From: Schlegelella_A sp035995885
Lineage (GTDB): Bacteria > Pseudomonadota > Gammaproteobacteria > Burkholderiales > Burkholderiaceae_C
NCBI GenBank assembly: GCA_035995885.1
Contig: DASYKC010000193.1
Span: forward strand, 1 to 64,000
Direction of reading: 5' to 3'
DNA: 64,000 bases
In this document: piece by piece, positions 24,010 to 33,375 of the stretch
How the letters are laid out: each line of letters opens with the position of its first letter
Position numbering within the stretch: the first letter of the stretch is position 1
Notes under the pieces: model-generated
Seen by the model: only the letters and a program-made list of their open reading frames with translations
Database searches by the model: none
Told to the model about the DNA's origin: nothing
Position numbers and translations under genes: made by a program

Positions 24010-26126
24010 GCGCGACGCCGCCGGCGCCGCGCGCTGCGACCACCGCGAACGGCACGGATGCGCCGCGCGCGCCGCGCGAGGCGCGCGACGTCAGCGTCCA
24101 CGGCGATCCGCGCGTCGACGAGTACTTCTGGCTGCGCGACCGCGACGACCCGCGCACGCTCGCGTACCTGAAGGCCGAGAACGCCTACGCCGAGGCGTGG
24201 TTCGCGCCGCACGCGGCGCTGAAGGAGAGGCTCTATCAGGAGATGCTCTCGCGCATCCAGCAGGACGACGACTCGGTGCCGATGCGCAAGGGCGACTGGT
24301 GGTACGCGACGCAGACGCGGCGCGGCGAGCAGTACCCGCACTACCTGCGCCGGCGCGCCGTCGGCGCGGACCGGCGCTACGACCCGGACGGCGTCGACGA
24401 GACCCTGCTCGACCTCAACGCGCTGGCGCGCGACAAGCCGTTCCTGCGCCTCGGGCTCACGACCGTCACGCGCGACGCGATGCGCCTGGCCTACACGACC
24501 GACGTCACCGGCGGGCGCGACTTCACGCTCCACGTCAAGGACCTCGCCTCGGGCGAAGTCGATCCGTGGTCGGTCGACGAGGTGTCGTCGGCGGCGTGGG
24601 CCAACGACAGCCGCACGCTCTACTACGTGACGATGGACGAGACCAAGCGGGCGAACCGCCTCTGGCGCCATGCGCTCGGCTCGAGCGGTCCCGACGAGCT
24701 GCTGTTCGAGGAGAGCGACGAGCTGTTCGACATCGGCGTCGGCAAGACGCTCGACGAGCGCTACCTGCTGCTCGGCAGCGAGAGCAAGGACTCGACCGAG
24801 TGGCACGTCGCCGACGCCGACAGCGGCGCCGACCGGCCGTTCGCGCTGCGGACGGTGTTCGAGCGGCGCGCCGACATCGAGTACGACATCGAGCACCGCG
24901 CCGGCCGCTTCTACGTCCGCATCAACGACACCGGGCGCAACTTCCGCCTCGTCACCGTCGACGCCGAAGCGCCCGACCTGGCCGGCGCCCAAGAGTTGAT
25001 CGCCGCGCGCGACCACGTCATGCTCGACGACGTCGACGTCTTCGCCGGCCATCTCGCCGTCACCGAGCGCGTCGCCGGCAGCCTGCAGCTGCGCATCCTC
25101 GACCTCGCGCGCGGCGACGATCACGCGATCGCCTTCGACGAGCCGGCGTACAGCGTCCACACCAGCGGCAACGCCGAGTTCGAGACGACGACGCTGCGCT
25201 TCGTCTACACGTCGATGACGACGCCGGCGTCGACCTACGACTACGACCTGGCGACGCGCGCGCGCGTGCTGAGGAAGCGCCAGCCGGTGCCCGGCTACGA
25301 GCCGTCGCTCTACGCGAGCGAGCGCAGCTTCGCGCGCGCCGCCGACGGCACCGAGGTGCCGATCTCGCTCGTCTACCGCACGGACGCCAGGCGCGTCGGG
25401 CCGCAGCCGCTCCTCCTCTACGGCTACGGCAGCTACGGCATCCCGATCGACCCCGGCTTCTCGCAGACGCGCGTCTCGCTGCTCGATCGCGGCGTCGTCT
25501 TCGCGATCGCCCACATCCGCGGCGGCGGCGACCTCGGCCGCAGCTGGTACGAGGCCGCCAAGATGGCGAGCAAGCAGACCACCTTCGACGACTTCATCGC
25601 CTGCGCCGAGGCGCTCGTCGCGAGCGGCAGGACGACGCCTGCGCTGCTCGCGATCGAAGGCGGCAGCGCCGGCGGCCTCTTGATGGGCGCGGTCGTCAAC
25701 CAGCGGCCCGAGCTGTTCCAGGCGGTCGTCGCGCAGGTGCCGTTCGTCGACGTCGTGACGACGATGCTCGACGAGACGATGCCGCTCACGGTCGGCGAGT
25801 TCATCGAGTGGGGCAATCCGAAGATCGCCGAGCAGTACGCCTGGATGCGCGCCTACAGCCCCTACGACAACCTCAAGCCCGGGCCGTATCCGGCGATGCT
25901 GATCCGCACCGGCCTCAACGACACCCAGGTCGCGTACTGGGAGCCGGCCAAGTACGTGGCGCGGCTGCGCACGCTGAAGACCGACGAGCGGCCGCTGCTC
26001 CTGAAGATCAACCTCGAGGTCGGCCACGGCGGCGCCTCGGGCCGCTTCGACGCGCTGCGCGAGATCGCCGAGGACGACGTCTTCCTGCTCGTCGAGCTCG
26101 GCCTCGTGCCGTCCGCTCGCGCCTGA
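24006..26126 (+). CDS. ptrB: oligopeptidase B (S9A serine peptidase)
   Basis: The 706-residue protein has the prolyl-oligopeptidase layout: an N-terminal beta-propeller after YFWLRDRDDPRTLAYLKAEN, and a C-terminal alpha/beta-hydrolase domain with nucleophile GGSAGGLLMG, AHIRGGGDLGRSWYEAAK, an aspartate in LIRTGLNDTQV and a histidine in VGHGG. These features and the length match oligopeptidase B, which cleaves short peptides after Arg or Lys. It has no signal peptide, so it is cytoplasmic. Coupled by ATGA to the phosphoesterase gene, although the functional link is unclear. Confidence 0.92.
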   Translation: MSATPPAPRAATTANGTDAPRAPREARDVSVHGDPRVDEYFWLRDRDDPRTLAYLKAENAYAEAWFAPHAALKERLYQEMLSRIQQDDDSVPMRKGDWWYATQTRRGEQYPHYLRRRAVGADRRYDPDGVDETLLDLNALARDKPFLRLGLTTVTRDAMRLAYTTDVTGGRDFTLHVKDLASGEVDPWSVDEVSSAAWANDSRTLYYVTMDETKRANRLWRHALGSSGPDELLFEESDELFDIGVGKTLDERYLLLGSESKDSTEWHVADADSGADRPFALRTVFERRADIEYDIEHRAGRFYVRINDTGRNFRLVTVDAEAPDLAGAQELIAARDHVMLDDVDVFAGHLAVTERVAGSLQLRILDLARGDDHAIAFDEPAYSVHTSGNAEFETTTLRFVYTSMTTPASTYDYDLATRARVLRKRQPVPGYEPSLYASERSFARAADGTEVPISLVYRTDARRVGPQPLLLYGYGSYGIPIDPGFSQTRVSLLDRGVVFAIAHIRGGGDLGRSWYEAAKMASKQTTFDDFIACAEALVASGRTTPALLAIEGGSAGGLLMGAVVNQRPELFQAVVAQVPFVDVVTTMLDETMPLTVGEFIEWGNPKIAEQYAWMRAYSPYDNLKPGPYPAMLIRTGLNDTQVAYWEPAKYVARLRTLKTDERPLLLKINLEVGHGGASGRFDALREIAEDDVFLLVELGLVPSARA

Positions 26127-26127
26127 C

Positions 26128-26820
26128 TCAGACGTCGAAGAAGACCGTCTCGCCGTCGCCCTGCAGGCGGATGTCGAAGCGATAGACGGCGGCGCCGCTG
26201 TCGAGCCTGCGGTCGAGCCGCTCGGCGACGAGCGTCGCCCGGCGCTGCTCCCACTCGATCAGGTTGAGGACGGCGTCCTGCGCATTGGCGTCGGCTTCGT
26301 CGCTGAAGTAGATGCGCGTGTTGAGGCCGATGTTGATGCCGCGCGCGACGATCCAGACGTTGACGTGCGGCGCCATGACGCGGCCGTTGCGGCCCTCGAC
26401 GCGCCCCGGCTTGACGGTGTCGAAGGCGTAGACGCCGGTCTCGAAGTCGGTGCAGGCGCGGCCCCAGCCGCGAAAACCCGGGTCGATCTTCTTGCCCGGC
26501 TGGCGGTCGGCCGGATGGGCGTACTTGCCTTCGGCGTTGGCCTGCCAGATCTCGATCAGGACGTCCTTCAGCACGGTGCCGATGCCGTCGAAGACGCGGC
26601 CCTCGATGCGGATCTTCTCGCCCTTCGTCTTGGCGCCCGCGAGGACGTTGCCGAAGTTGTTCTCGAAGATGTCGAAGCCAGCGACGTTCGGCGCCAGACC
26701 GATGTGGACGTACGGTCCGGCGGTCTGCGACGCCGTCTCGCGGCGGACGACGAGGCCGCTGCCGCCGGGCGCGGCGAGCGGCCCGACGAGGCCGTGGCGA
26801 TGCTCCGGGATGCCGCTCAT
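26128..26820 (-). CDS. pcaG: protocatechuate 3,4-dioxygenase alpha subunit
   Basis: The 230-residue protein has the intradiol dioxygenase fold (ASQTAGPYVHIGL, GKIRIEGRV-like EKIRIEGRVFDGIG, EIWQANAEGKYAHP, GWGRACTDFETGVYAFDTVKPG). The paired-His position reads APHVNVWI, so the full iron-ligand set (two Tyr, two His) is not present. That is normal for the alpha subunit, which completes the active site formed by the beta subunit. Its ATG overlaps the pcaH stop codon as ATGA. Together they cleave protocatechuate to beta-carboxy-cis,cis-muconate. The other pca genes are not in the window. Confidence 0.93.
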   Translation of the reverse strand: MSGIPEHRHGLVGPLAAPGGSGLVVRRETASQTAGPYVHIGLAPNVAGFDIFENNFGNVLAGAKTKGEKIRIEGRVFDGIGTVLKDVLIEIWQANAEGKYAHPADRQPGKKIDPGFRGWGRACTDFETGVYAFDTVKPGRVEGRNGRVMAPHVNVWIVARGINIGLNTRIYFSDEADANAQDAVLNLIEWEQRRATLVAERLDRRLDSGAAVYRFDIRLQGDGETVFFDV

Positions 26821-27569
26821 CGCGCTGCTCCTTCGCCGGCGCGCTGGACGTGGTTCTCGAACAGCGTCGCGCGCTGGCCGCGCAGGACGATGTCGAAGCG
26901 ATAGGCGCGGCTGTCGAGCTGGACGAAGGCGCCGATGTCCTGGAGCGCGATCAGGCCGCGGATCTGCTCCTCGCTCGGTGCGACGCCGAGGATCGGGCAG
27001 CTCCGGATCAGCGGGTCGCCCTCGAAGTACATCTGGGTGACGAGCCGCTGCACCCAGCCGTCGCCCGAGATCGCGTAGTGGATGTGCGCCGGGCGCCAGT
27101 CGTTGACGCGGTTCCGCCACGGGTACGGGCCCGGCTTGATGGTGCGAAAGGCGTAGTAGCCGTTCTCGTCGCTGAGCATTCGGCCGCAACCGCCGAAGTT
27201 CGGATCGAGGGCGCCGATGTACTGGTCCTTCTTGTGCCGGTAGCGGCCGCTCGCGTTGCATTGCCAGACCTCGACCAGCGCGTTCTTCAGCGGCCGGCCG
27301 AGCTGATCGTTGACGTAGCCGTGGACGACGATGCGCTCGCCGATCGGCAGGCCGTTCTTGGCGTAGTTCAGGATCAGGTCGTTGTCGAGGGCGCCGAGCT
27401 CGTCGGCGCGGAAGACCGGTGCCGTCACCTCGGAGAGCGACTGCTGCAGCGAGATCAGCGCCAGCTTCGGGCTGCGCAGCACGCTCGTCTTGTACGCCGG
27501 CGTGTAGGCCGGCGGGTGCGACGTCGTGTCGCGCATCAGGAATTCGGCGTCGGGCTGGGGCGGTCTCAT
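26817..27569 (-). CDS. pcaH: protocatechuate 3,4-dioxygenase beta subunit
   Basis: The 250-residue catalytic subunit shows the non-haem Fe(III) ligands in EVWQCNASGRYRHKKDQY (Tyr), IKPGPYPWRNRVNDW (Tyr) and RPAHIHYAI (two His), and the family N-terminal YKTSVLRSPKLALI. It is the first gene of the pcaHG pair, with a 4-base ATGA overlap. It lies about 50 bases downstream of the RND efflux operon on the same strand, so read-through from that operon is possible. An alternative start at residue 12 (MRDTTSHP) would shorten the leader. Confidence 0.94.
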   Translation of the reverse strand: MRPPQPDAEFLMRDTTSHPPAYTPAYKTSVLRSPKLALISLQQSLSEVTAPVFRADELGALDNDLILNYAKNGLPIGERIVVHGYVNDQLGRPLKNALVEVWQCNASGRYRHKKDQYIGALDPNFGGCGRMLSDENGYYAFRTIKPGPYPWRNRVNDWRPAHIHYAISGDGWVQRLVTQMYFEGDPLIRSCPILGVAPSEEQIRGLIALQDIGAFVQLDSRAYRFDIVLRGQRATLFENHVQRAGEGAAR

Positions 27570-27618
27570 CGTCTCTCCGTCGGGCTGGCGCGGCGCCGAT
27601 TTTGCGCCCGCACGCGCC

Positions 27619-30600
27619 TCAGTGGCGGTCGGCCGGGCCCGGCAGGGCGCCGCTCGGCGCCGCCTGCGCCGGCGCGTGATGGCGCAGGCGCGCGAACAGG
27701 CTCTTCAGCTTCTGCACGCCGTCGTCGACGAAGGTGAAGACGACCGGGATGACGAGCAGGCTGAGGAAGGTCGAGGTGATCAGGCCGCCGATGACGACGA
27801 TCGCCATCGGCGCGCGAAAGCTCGGGTCGGTGCCGATGCCGAGGGCGATCGGCATCATGCCCGCGCCCATCGCCAGCGTCGTCATGACGATCGGCCGGGC
27901 CCGCTTGTGGCAGGCGTCGATGAGCGCTTCCATCCGCGTCATGCCGCGGTCGCGCCGCGCCATGATCGCGTACTCGACGAGCAGGATCGAGTTCTTGGTG
28001 GCGATGCCCATCAGCATGATCAGGCCGATCATCGACGGCATCGACAGCGCCGTGCGGGTCAGGAACAACGCGAGGAAGGCGCCCGGGATCGAGAGCACCA
28101 GCGCGACCAGGATCGTCGCCGGCTGGACGAAGTCCTTGAACAGCAGGACGAGGACGACGTAGATGCAGGCGACGCCGGTGAGCATCGCCAGGCCGAAGCT
28201 GTCGAACAGCTCGGTCATCGCCTCGGCGTCGCCGACCGTCGTCTGGGTCACGCCCGGCGGCAGGTTCTGCAGGCTCGGCAGGGCGAGCGCCTCGGCCTGC
28301 ACCGCGCCGAGCGGCTGCTGGTTCAGCTCGATGTCGAAGTTGATGTTGCGCAGGCGGTCGTAGCGGTCGATCTTGGCCGGGCCGCTGTCGATCGCCAGCG
28401 TCGCGACGTTGCCGAGCATGACCGGCCCGCGCGTGCCCGGCACGGCGAGGCGCGAGAGCAGGCTGAGGTCGGTGCGCGCTTCGGGCGGCAGCTTGACGAC
28501 GATCGGCACCTGGCGCTGCGCCAGGTTGAGCTTGGCCAGGCTCTGGTCGTAGTCGCCGGCGGTCGCGACGCGCAGGGTCTCGCCGATCGCCGTCGCGGTG
28601 ACGCCGAGGTCGGCGGCGCGCGCCGAGTCGGGCCGGACGATCAGCTCGGGCCGGACCAGGCTCGACGTCGACGTGACGTTGCCGACGCCGTGCAGGGTGC
28701 GCAGGTCCTGCTCGACGCGGCGGGCGACATCGGCGAGGACGGTGCCGTCCTCGCCGGCGAGGACGAGCGTGTACTTCTCGTTCGAGCCGCCGAAGCCGAC
28801 GTTGATCCGCGCCCCCGGAATCGCGACGAGCGCGTCGCGCAGCTGCTGCTCGACGGCCTGCTTGCGGACGCCGCCGCGATCCTCGCGCGGCGTCAGGTTC
28901 AGGGTCAGCGTCGCCTTGCGCACGTCGGCGCCGCCGCCGCCCATGAACGGATCGGCGCCGGTCGAGCCGCCGCCGACGGTGGTGTAGATGAGCTTGACGT
29001 ACGGGTTCTTGGCGACGATGACGCGCGCCGCCTCGGCGGTGGCGTTGGTCTGCGCGAAGGTCGCGCCCGGCGGCAGGGCGATCTGCACCTGCGTCTGCGA
29101 CAGGTCGTCGGGCGGGATGAAGCCGGTCTGCAGGAGCGGCACGAGGGCGAGCGAGCCGAAGAAGAAGATCAGCGCGCCGATCGTCGTCAGGATGCGATGG
29201 CGCAGGCACCAGCGCATCCAGCCGAGGTAGATCGTGATCCAGCGGCCGTCGCGATGCGGCTTCTTCGGCGGCCTGAGCACGTAGGCCGACATCATCGGCG
29301 TCAGCATGCGCGCGACGACGAGCGAGAAGAAGACGGCGATCGCCGCCGTCCAGCCGAACTGGACGAAGAACTTGCCCGGCACGCCGCTCATGAACGCGGT
29401 CGGCAGGAAGACCGCGATCAAGGTGAAGGTCGTCGCGATCACCGCCAGGCCGATCTCGTCGGCCGCTTCCATCGCCGCCTGATAAGGGGGCCTGCCCATG
29501 CCCAGGTGACGCATGATGTTCTCGATCTCGACGATCGCGTCGTCGACGAGGATGCCGACGACGAGCGAGAGCGCGAGCAGCGTCACGCCGTTGAGCGTGA
29601 AGCCGAGCAGCGACATCGCCCAGAACGCCGGGATGATCGAGAGCGGCAGCGCGGTCGAGGCGACCAGCGTCGCGCGCCAGTCGCGCAGGAACAGGAACAC
29701 CACCAGCACCGCCAGCGCCGCGCCTTCGTAGAGCAGCGCCATCGAGCCTTCGTAGTTCTGCTCGACCGGGTCGACGAAGTTGAACGCCTCGGTGATGGCG
29801 ATGCTCGGGTTCGCCTTCTTGAGGTTGTCGAGGGCGGCGCGGACGCCGTGCTCGACCTCGACCTCGCCGGCGCCACGCGTTCGCACGATCTCGAAGCCGA
29901 CTACCGGCTGGCCGTTCAGATACGCCGCCGAGCGCTGCTCGGCGACCGTGTCGCTGACGCGCGCGACCTGGTCGAGGCGGATGCGCCGGCCGTCGGAGAG
30001 CGCGATCTCCATCTGCGCCAGCTCGGCCGCCGACTGCACGGTCGCGATCGTCCGCACCGACTGCTCGGCGCCGCCGACGTCGGCGCGGCCGCCCGACGAT
30101 TCGCGCTGCGTCTGGCGCAGCGTCCGCGAGATGTCGGCGGCGGTCGCGTTCAGCGCCTGGAGGCGCGCCGGATCGAGCTCGACGCGAACCTCGCGCGTCG
30201 CGCCGCCGACCCGGGTCACCGCGCCGACGCCGCGCACCGCGAGCAGGGCGCGCGTCACGGTGTCGTCGACGAACCAGGAGAGCGCCTCGTCGTCCATCCG
30301 CGTCGACGCGACGGTGTAGGTGAGGATCGGCGAGCCGGCGAGGTCGAACTTCGAGATGATCGGATCGCGCAGCTCGGCGGGCAGGTCCGAGCGCACGCGC
30401 GAGACCGCGTCGCGGACGTCGTCGACCGCTTCCTGCGTCGGCTTTTCGAGGCGGAACTCGACCGTCGTCGTCGCGACGCCGTCCTGCACCGAGGTGTAGA
30501 TGTGCTTGACGCCTTGCAGCGTCGCCACCTGGTTCTCGATCTTCCTGGCGACGTCGGTCTCGAGCTGTGCCGGCGACGCGCCCGGCAGCGACGACGTGAC

Positions 30601-30741
30601 GGTGACGGTCGGCAGGTCGATGTCGGGAAAGTTCTGGATCTTCATCGCTTTGAAGCTCATCGCGCCGATGGCGCTGAGCATGATGAAGAGCAGCACCCCG
30701 GGGATGGGGTTCTTGATCGACCAGGAGGAGACGTTGATCAT
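27619..30741 (-). CDS. HAE1-family RND efflux permease
   Basis: The 1040-residue inner-membrane pump has the AcrB/MdtB arrangement: a first helix after MINVSSWSIKNPIPGVLLFIM, periplasmic loop with NFPDIDLPTVTV, proton-relay helix with ALSLVVGILVDDAIVEIENI, and the second half containing IPPDDLSQTQVQI and LIMLMGIATKNSILLVEYA. It exports hydrophobic or amphipathic compounds driven by protons. The start overlaps the adaptor gene's stop as ATGA. With the adaptor and the NodT-type outer-membrane channel it forms a complete tripartite operon. No regulator gene adjoins it, so the substrates cannot be guessed. Confidence 0.95.
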   Translation of the reverse strand: MINVSSWSIKNPIPGVLLFIMLSAIGAMSFKAMKIQNFPDIDLPTVTVTSSLPGASPAQLETDVARKIENQVATLQGVKHIYTSVQDGVATTTVEFRLEKPTQEAVDDVRDAVSRVRSDLPAELRDPIISKFDLAGSPILTYTVASTRMDDEALSWFVDDTVTRALLAVRGVGAVTRVGGATREVRVELDPARLQALNATAADISRTLRQTQRESSGGRADVGGAEQSVRTIATVQSAAELAQMEIALSDGRRIRLDQVARVSDTVAEQRSAAYLNGQPVVGFEIVRTRGAGEVEVEHGVRAALDNLKKANPSIAITEAFNFVDPVEQNYEGSMALLYEGAALAVLVVFLFLRDWRATLVASTALPLSIIPAFWAMSLLGFTLNGVTLLALSLVVGILVDDAIVEIENIMRHLGMGRPPYQAAMEAADEIGLAVIATTFTLIAVFLPTAFMSGVPGKFFVQFGWTAAIAVFFSLVVARMLTPMMSAYVLRPPKKPHRDGRWITIYLGWMRWCLRHRILTTIGALIFFFGSLALVPLLQTGFIPPDDLSQTQVQIALPPGATFAQTNATAEAARVIVAKNPYVKLIYTTVGGGSTGADPFMGGGGADVRKATLTLNLTPREDRGGVRKQAVEQQLRDALVAIPGARINVGFGGSNEKYTLVLAGEDGTVLADVARRVEQDLRTLHGVGNVTSTSSLVRPELIVRPDSARAADLGVTATAIGETLRVATAGDYDQSLAKLNLAQRQVPIVVKLPPEARTDLSLLSRLAVPGTRGPVMLGNVATLAIDSGPAKIDRYDRLRNINFDIELNQQPLGAVQAEALALPSLQNLPPGVTQTTVGDAEAMTELFDSFGLAMLTGVACIYVVLVLLFKDFVQPATILVALVLSIPGAFLALFLTRTALSMPSMIGLIMLMGIATKNSILLVEYAIMARRDRGMTRMEALIDACHKRARPIVMTTLAMGAGMMPIALGIGTDPSFRAPMAIVVIGGLITSTFLSLLVIPVVFTFVDDGVQKLKSLFARLRHHAPAQAAPSGALPGPADRH

Positions 30742-31886
30742 GGCTTGGGCGGCGCTGCTCGGGCGGCCGAGGCCGCGGTCATCGCCGCCGGCGTGTCGAC
30801 GACGCGCACCGTGTCGCCCTCGGCGAGAAAGCCGCCGCCGGTCGCGACGACGCGCGTGTCGGGTGCCAGGCCGGCGACCTCGATGCGGTCGCCGATGCGG
30901 CGGCCGACGTCGATCTTGGCCTGCGTCACCTTGTTGTCGGGGCCGACCTTGAAGACGTAGCTGAAGCCTTCGCGCAGCTGCACGGCGCTTTGCGGCAGCG
31001 TCAGCGCGCTCGAGCTGCCGATGTCGAACTCGCCGCGCGCGAACATGCCGGCGCGCGCGCTGCCCGGCACCGGCAGGTCGACGTAGACGATGCCGTTCCT
31101 CGTCTGCAGGTCGACCGTCGGCGCGACCATGCGCACCGTGCCGGCGATCGGCGTGCCGCCCGACGGCGTGACGCTGACGCGATTGCCGGGCTTGATCTGG
31201 GCCAGCTCCGACGACGCGACTTCGGCGCGCCACTCGAGCCGGCCCTGGCGGATCAGGCGAAAGAGCTCCTGGCCGGCCGGCAGGACGGCGCCGACGGTGG
31301 CGCTGCGCGACGAGATGACGCCGTCGTCGGGCGCGACGACGGCGGTCTGGCCGACCTTCAGCTGGCGCGCCCGCAGCGCCGCGCGCTGGGCATCGAGGCG
31401 GGCGCGCGCGGTGCGCTCGGCGGTGACGTACTGGTTGATCGTCGCCTCGCTGAGGGCGCCGGTCGCGCGCAGGCCCTTGGCGCGGTCGGCATTGGCGGCG
31501 GCGTCGCCGAGCGTCGCTTCCGCCTCGGCGACGGCGGCGCGCGTCTGCAGCAGGTCGGCCTGCATCGTGTCGGCAGAGAAGGTCGCGAGCACCTGGCCGC
31601 GCTTGACGACGTCGCCGACGTTGACGTGAACGTCGGCCAGGCGCAGGCCGTTGGCCTCGGTGCCGACGCTTGCTTCCTGCCACGCGGCGACGTTGCCGTT
31701 GGCGCGCGTCGCCAGCGGGATCGTCGCCCGTAGCGGCTGGGTGACGACGACGCTCAGCGCCGGCTTGACCGGCGCCGCCTTCTTGTCGTCGGCGGCGTCG
31801 GCGCGCACGCCAAGCAGGATCGCCGTCGCGGCGACGGCGCCGGCGGCGAGGGCAGGGAGGAGGAGGCGGCGCGAGGGACGGGTCAT
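30738..31886 (-). CDS. RND efflux periplasmic adaptor (membrane fusion protein)
   Basis: The 382-residue protein has an N-terminal signal or anchor segment (RRLLLPALAAGAVAATAILLGV), a lipoyl/barrel-sandwich half-motif around VNVGDVVKRGQVLATFSADT, an alpha-helical hairpin (TRAAVAEAEATLGDAAANADRA), and the second lipoyl half VVAPDDGVISSRSATVGAVLPAGQ. It bridges the pump and the outer-membrane channel. Its ATG overlaps the upstream channel gene's stop codon as ATGA, and its own stop overlaps the pump start, so the three genes are fully coupled. Confidence 0.95.
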   Translation of the reverse strand: MTRPSRRLLLPALAAGAVAATAILLGVRADAADDKKAAPVKPALSVVVTQPLRATIPLATRANGNVAAWQEASVGTEANGLRLADVHVNVGDVVKRGQVLATFSADTMQADLLQTRAAVAEAEATLGDAAANADRAKGLRATGALSEATINQYVTAERTARARLDAQRAALRARQLKVGQTAVVAPDDGVISSRSATVGAVLPAGQELFRLIRQGRLEWRAEVASSELAQIKPGNRVSVTPSGGTPIAGTVRMVAPTVDLQTRNGIVYVDLPVPGSARAGMFARGEFDIGSSSALTLPQSAVQLREGFSYVFKVGPDNKVTQAKIDVGRRIGDRIEVAGLAPDTRVVATGGGFLAEGDTVRVVDTPAAMTAASAARAAPPKP

Positions 31887-33313
31887 GGCGAAGCGGGCAG
31901 AGCCTGAGAGGTGGCGGCGGTGCGCTCGTCGGCAAGCGGCGACCAGCCGCCGCCGAGGGCGCGATAGAGGGCGATCCAGGCGGCGATGCGCTCGCGGCGC
32001 AGGTCGATCAGCGTGTTCTGCGCCGCGAGCGCGCTGCGGCGCGCGTCCTCGAGCTCGAACAGCGTGCCGAAGCCGCTCTTGTAGCGCGCCTCGGTGGCAC
32101 GGTAGAGGATCTCGAAGTTGTCGGCCGCGACCTGGGCATCGCTGCGGCGGTCGGCGGTTCCCTGCAGCGCGACCAGCGCGTTCTCGACGTCGCGGATCGC
32201 GTTGCGCAGCGTCGCCGCGTAGGCGCTCGTCGCCTCGTCGTAGCGGGCGCGCGCGGCGACGACATTGGCGCGGCGCGCGCCGGCGTCGAACACCGGCAGG
32301 CTGACGGCGACCGGGCCGATGCTCCAGGTCGTGCCGCTGATCGAGCCGAAACCCGACTCGAACCGGCCCGCGCCGACGCTGCCGGCGAGGGTGATGCGCG
32401 GCCATTGCGCCGCGCGCGCTTCGCCGATGTCGGCGCTCGCCGCGGCGACGTCGCGCTCGCGCGCGAAGACGTCGGGTCGCTGCGCCAGCGCCGCGGCCGG
32501 AACCGAGGGCACTTCGAGCGTCGCCGGCTCCGGCAGGCGCGCCGCCGCGGCGGCGAGCTGGCCGCGCAGGTCGGGCTCGGCGAGGCCGGTGAGGGCGACC
32601 AGGCCCTTTACCGCCTGCTCGCATTGCTCGCCTTGCTGCTTGACGCTGACGAGCCCCTGCGCCGCGCTCGCGCGCGTCAGCGCGGCGTTGGCGCGCGACT
32701 CGAAGCCGCTCTCCATGCTCAGCTCGGTGAGGCGCGCCGTCTCGGCGCGCGACGCGGCGTCGAGGCGCGCCTGCGCGAGCAGCGATTCGCAGGTGCGCAA
32801 GGCGAGGTACTGGTTCGCGGTCTCCGCGGCGACGACGACGCGGGCGTCGTGCCAAGTCGCCCGTGCGCCGGCGACGCGCGCCCCGGCGGCGTCGCGGGCG
32901 GCCTGGTTGCGGCCGAAGACGTCGAGCTCCCAGCTCGCCTGCAGGCCGATGCTTTCGCTCGTGCCGCTCGGCAGGCTCACGTCCTGGCGGCCGCGGCCGA
33001 CGTTGGCGCTGGCGTCGAGCGCCGGCAGCAGCGCGGCGCCGGCGGCGGCGCGGCTGGCCCGGGCCTCGGCGATTCGTGCCTGGGCGCTGGCGATCGTCGG
33101 GCTCGCCACCTCGGCGGCGTCGACCAGGCGCGCGAGCAGCGGATCGTCGAACTGCGTCCACCAGCGCCGCAGCGCGGCGACGTCGCCGCCGTGCGGCAGG
33201 GGCGCCTGCCAGGCCGACGCGACGACGGGCGCCGGTGCGGTGCCGGCGCCGGTCGCGGCGCAGCCGGCGAGGGCGAGCGCGAAAAGCGTCGCCGCGAGGG
33301 AGTCGGGTTTCAT
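31883..33313 (-). CDS. NodT-family outer-membrane efflux channel lipoprotein
   Basis: The 476-residue TolC-like protein begins with a lipobox (LALAGC) and has the two internal repeats of the OMF family: WWTQFDDPLLARLVDAAEVASPTI, ASWELDVFGRNQAARDAAGARV, and later LPVFDAGARRANVVAARARYDEA and EARYKSGFGTLFELEDARR. It should trimerise into an outer-membrane/periplasmic tunnel for the RND pump. It is the first gene of the operon. About 60 bases upstream lies the 3' end of the PHB-depolymerase-like gene on the same strand. Confidence 0.95.
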   Translation of the reverse strand: MKPDSLAATLFALALAGCAATGAGTAPAPVVASAWQAPLPHGGDVAALRRWWTQFDDPLLARLVDAAEVASPTIASAQARIAEARASRAAAGAALLPALDASANVGRGRQDVSLPSGTSESIGLQASWELDVFGRNQAARDAAGARVAGARATWHDARVVVAAETANQYLALRTCESLLAQARLDAASRAETARLTELSMESGFESRANAALTRASAAQGLVSVKQQGEQCEQAVKGLVALTGLAEPDLRGQLAAAAARLPEPATLEVPSVPAAALAQRPDVFARERDVAAASADIGEARAAQWPRITLAGSVGAGRFESGFGSISGTTWSIGPVAVSLPVFDAGARRANVVAARARYDEATSAYAATLRNAIRDVENALVALQGTADRRSDAQVAADNFEILYRATEARYKSGFGTLFELEDARRSALAAQNTLIDLRRERIAAWIALYRALGGGWSPLADERTAATSQALPASP

Positions 33314-33375
33314 GGGCGGCGAAGTCTACGGCCTTCCGCGGCCGCGCTCGCCGCGCCGACAACCCCGCCCCCGAT

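Noticed and set aside
27526..30960. A very long open frame on the plus strand opposite the RND pump and adaptor genes
   Set aside because: In DNA this GC-rich, antisense frames of real genes often lack stops. Its product is Arg/Asp/Glu/Ala repeats without a fold, and the minus-strand frame encodes clear RND transporter proteins.
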